Positions 6,174 through 7,823 of a DNA stretch of 7,823 nt are shown here, piece by piece. The notes under the pieces were generated by a model. The model did no database searches. It had not been told where the DNA came from and was given only the letters and a program-made list of their open reading frames with translations. The stretch lies in assembly GCA_902797125.1 (NCBI GenBank), contig CADBRS010000192.1:1-7823 (forward strand), read 5' to 3'. The first letter of the stretch is position 1. Each line of letters starts with the position of its first letter. A program made the translations under genes and the position numbers. This stretch comes from an uncultured Ruminococcus sp. (lineage in GTDB: Bacteria > Bacillota > Clostridia > Oscillospirales > CAG-272).

Positions 6174-6892
6174 CAAACGTAAGGATCCCAATGCAGTTCC
6201 TGCAAATGACTGAGTACATAGTTGAGCATCCTGTCTTCAATCAGCAGTCTGCGGGAGTCCAGAAAGCGGTGCAGTTCGGACGCTTTGCCCGAAGGATCCG
6301 AGGTCTTCTCCAAAATATCCTGTGCGAGCCTTGCTGCGTCTTCGTCCTGCGGGTCGGACGTCAGGTAAGACAGGAAGACACGGGCAAATCCTTCGTCCCA
6401 ATGCATGAGTTCTTCGAACATGTCGCTGTCGTTCCGGACGATCCAGTAATAGAGCAAAAACCATGCGATCAGCGGCTTGTCGATCTCTTCGAAATCGCTG
6501 TCGTCCGAGAACAGATCCTCCATGAACACGGATGTGCTCTTTCGGTGCATCGCGATCATCATCGCGACGTGTTCCGCGACGAATTCGGCAGTCAGTTCAC
6601 CCATTTCCAGCCGCTTCTTGTTCTTGAAGTCATAGAGGAAATAGGATGTCTCCAAATGCTTCCGCTCATCCCGCTTGCGCATGGCGCGGACCGTGAAAAC
6701 CGAGATGAACATCAAGAGCCCCAAAGCGAGCAGCGTACCAGCCGCGACGAAGATCAATATGATATCCGAGGTCTTCCCGTCCTTGAAGAAGAAGTAGGCC
6801 ATGCTGACCAAAACGGAACTGATGATCAGCCCAGTCCCCCAGGCCATCATCTTGTTGTCGGATATTTTATCGGGTTTCTTCTGTACTCTCAT
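6173..6892 (-). CDS. Two-helix membrane protein of unknown function
   Basis: A 239-residue protein, not recognised. A short basic N-terminus (MRVQKKPDKISDNK) is followed by two hydrophobic helices at about 17-36 (WGTGLIISSVLVSMAYFFF) and 43-68 (DIILIFVAAGTLLALGLLMFIS). A positively charged RAMRKRDERKH stretch at 69-79 points to a cytoplasmic C-terminal part. That part, about 160 residues, is rich in acidic and aromatic residues and looks all-helical (FVAEHVAMMIAMHRK, then IAWFLLYYWIVR, then LLIEDRMLNYVLSHLQELHW). No catalytic motif or Cys cluster is visible. The start ATG overlaps the der stop by four bases (ATGA), with GAGAGGA 8 bases upstream, so translation is probably coupled to der. It precedes the zinc-ribbon membrane gene by 8 bases. 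The two may form a membrane complex, but that is inference from adjacency alone. Confidence 0.85.
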   Translation of the reverse strand: MRVQKKPDKISDNKMMAWGTGLIISSVLVSMAYFFFKDGKTSDIILIFVAAGTLLALGLLMFISVFTVRAMRKRDERKHLETSYFLYDFKNKKRLEMGELTAEFVAEHVAMMIAMHRKSTSVFMEDLFSDDSDFEEIDKPLIAWFLLYYWIVRNDSDMFEELMHWDEGFARVFLSYLTSDPQDEDAARLAQDILEKTSDPSGKASELHRFLDSRRLLIEDRMLNYVLSHLQELHWDPYV

Positions 6893-7823
6893 GGATTGTT
6901 TCCTCTCGGACCGGTATCCGTCTTTTCGTCCCGCTCCCGGATCTCCAGTTTCAAAGGCGTTCCTTCAAACCCGAACGTGTTCCGGATGCAGTTCTCGATA
7001 TAGCGGAGATAGGAGAAATGGAACAGCTTGGCACTGTTGCAGAAGATAACAAAAGTAGGCTGAGCCACGGCTGTCTGTGTCATATAGTAGATCTTTAGCC
7101 GGCGGCCTTTGTCGGAAGGCGGCTGCGTCCGCATGGTGGCTTCGGTCAGCACGTCGTTGAGCATACCGGTCGGGATACGCGTGTTGGACTGCGCATAGAC
7201 GTATTGGATCTTCTGATACAAGTCCCTGCAACGCTGGCCTGTTTTAGCCGAGATGAACATGAGTGGAGCGTAGGGCATGAAGGACAAAGCGGTCCGGATC
7301 TTGTTTTTGAATTCACCGGTCGTTGAATTGTCTTTTTCGATCGCATCCCATTTGTTGACCACGATGATCGAGGCCTTTCCGGCTTCATGAGCGATCCCCG
7401 CGATCTTTTCATCCTGCTCCGTGATACCCGTTTCGGCGTCGATCAGGATCAGACAGACGTCTGCCCGCTCAACGGCCATATGGGCTCTGAGCACGCTGTA
7501 TTTTTCGATTTTTTCGGTGACCTTGGCCTGACGGCGCAAACCCGCGGTGTCAATGAACGTAAACCTTCCTGCCTCGTTTTCGACCAGCGTGTCCACGCTG
7601 TCACGGGTAGTTCCGACGATATCTGAAACGATCACTCTTTCCTGTCCGCAAAGGCGGTTGATCAACGAGGATTTGCCCGCATTCGGTTTTCCGATCACGG
7701 CGACTTTGATCGTATCGTCCTCTTCTTCCTCTTCCGAGGGAGGAGGCAATTGCTCAGCCACGGCATCCAGAAGATCTCCGGTGCCTGAACCGCTGATACC
7801 GGAAACGGGCACGGGATCAATAT
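6889..7823 (-). CDS. der: GTPase Der (EngA), C-terminal two thirds
   Basis: The 5' end lies beyond the window; 310 complete codons are present. The visible part starts at the end of the first G domain (VPVSGISGSGTGDLLDAV, the G5 region). It continues through an acidic linker PPPSEEEEEDD into the second G domain: G1 GKPNAGKSS (about 7666-7692), the TTRD switch, G3 DTAGLRR, G4 NKWD and G5 SAKT. It ends in the KH-like domain (KIYYMTQTAVAQPTFVIFCN, then FEGTPLKLEIRERD). Tandem G domains plus a KH-like domain are unique to Der, which acts in 50S subunit assembly and is essential in most bacteria tested. A GTG at 7812 is in frame but is not the real start, because codons upstream continue the Der sequence. 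The stop overlaps the next gene's ATG. In many Bacillota der is followed by plsY and gpsA; here it is followed by two unknown membrane genes and obgE. Confidence 0.96.
   Translation of the reverse strand, partial: IDPVPVSGISGSGTGDLLDAVAEQLPPPSEEEEEDDTIKVAVIGKPNAGKSSLINRLCGQERVIVSDIVGTTRDSVDTLVENEAGRFTFIDTAGLRRQAKVTEKIEKYSVLRAHMAVERADVCLILIDAETGITEQDEKIAGIAHEAGKASIIVVNKWDAIEKDNSTTGEFKNKIRTALSFMPYAPLMFISAKTGQRCRDLYQKIQYVYAQSNTRIPTGMLNDVLTEATMRTQPPSDKGRRLKIYYMTQTAVAQPTFVIFCNSAKLFHFSYLRYIENCIRNTFGFEGTPLKLEIRERDEKTDTGPRGNNP

Noticed and set aside
6191..7003. Plus-strand open frame of 270 codons opposite the two-helix membrane gene
   Set aside because: It is antisense to a gene whose start overlaps the der stop and which has a good Shine-Dalgarno. 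The antisense translation is charged and low-complexity with no domain.
7810..7812. GTG at 7812 as the start of a short Der-like protein
   Set aside because: The frame stays open to the window edge, and the upstream codons fit the end of the first G domain, so this is the middle of a full der gene.

Overview
The window looks like an ordinary chromosomal segment of a Gram-positive, Clostridia-like Bacillota bacterium with roughly balanced GC. This is inferred from an RqcH/FbpA-type (NFACT) protein, strong AGGAGG-type ribosome binding sites on most genes, and the Der and Obg GTPases. The species cannot be told from the sequence alone. No tRNA, rRNA, CRISPR array, insertion sequence or phage gene was seen.

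Left part, plus strand (1-2499). The window opens inside the C-terminal NFACT-R domain of an RqcH (Rqc2-like) ribosome quality-control protein. After a 67-base gap come two tightly spaced genes, 15 bases apart: a Gfo/Idh/MocA NAD(P)-dependent oxidoreductase and a TIM-barrel sugar isomerase/epimerase-like protein. They probably act one after the other on a sugar, cyclitol or glycoside whose identity the sequence does not reveal.

Centre, minus strand (2618-4242). A convergent hairpin at about 2541-2590 separates the sugar genes from a 480-residue regulator-like protein with a Schlafen AlbA_2 domain, a divergent GHKL ATPase domain and a C-terminal winged helix. Its upstream region is an AT-rich island of about 180 bases. 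It holds a well-formed sigma-A-type promoter (TTGAAA, 17 bases, TATCAT with an extended TG) and a set of perfectly repeated 11-base elements that look like operator sites.

Right part, minus strand (4211-7823). A compact four-gene run reads der (5' end outside the window), a two-helix membrane protein of unknown function, a zinc-ribbon membrane protein of unknown function, and obgE. Joins are a 4-base ATGA overlap and two 8-base gaps. The run ends in a strong intrinsic terminator with a UUCG tetraloop. Der and Obg are both essential GTPases of 50S ribosome assembly, so the two unknown membrane proteins sit inside a ribosome-biogenesis operon.

No clear previously undescribed system was found. 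The items most worth checking are the two unknown membrane proteins between der and obgE, the operator array in front of the AlbA_2 gene, and the unknown substrate of the oxidoreductase/TIM-barrel pair.
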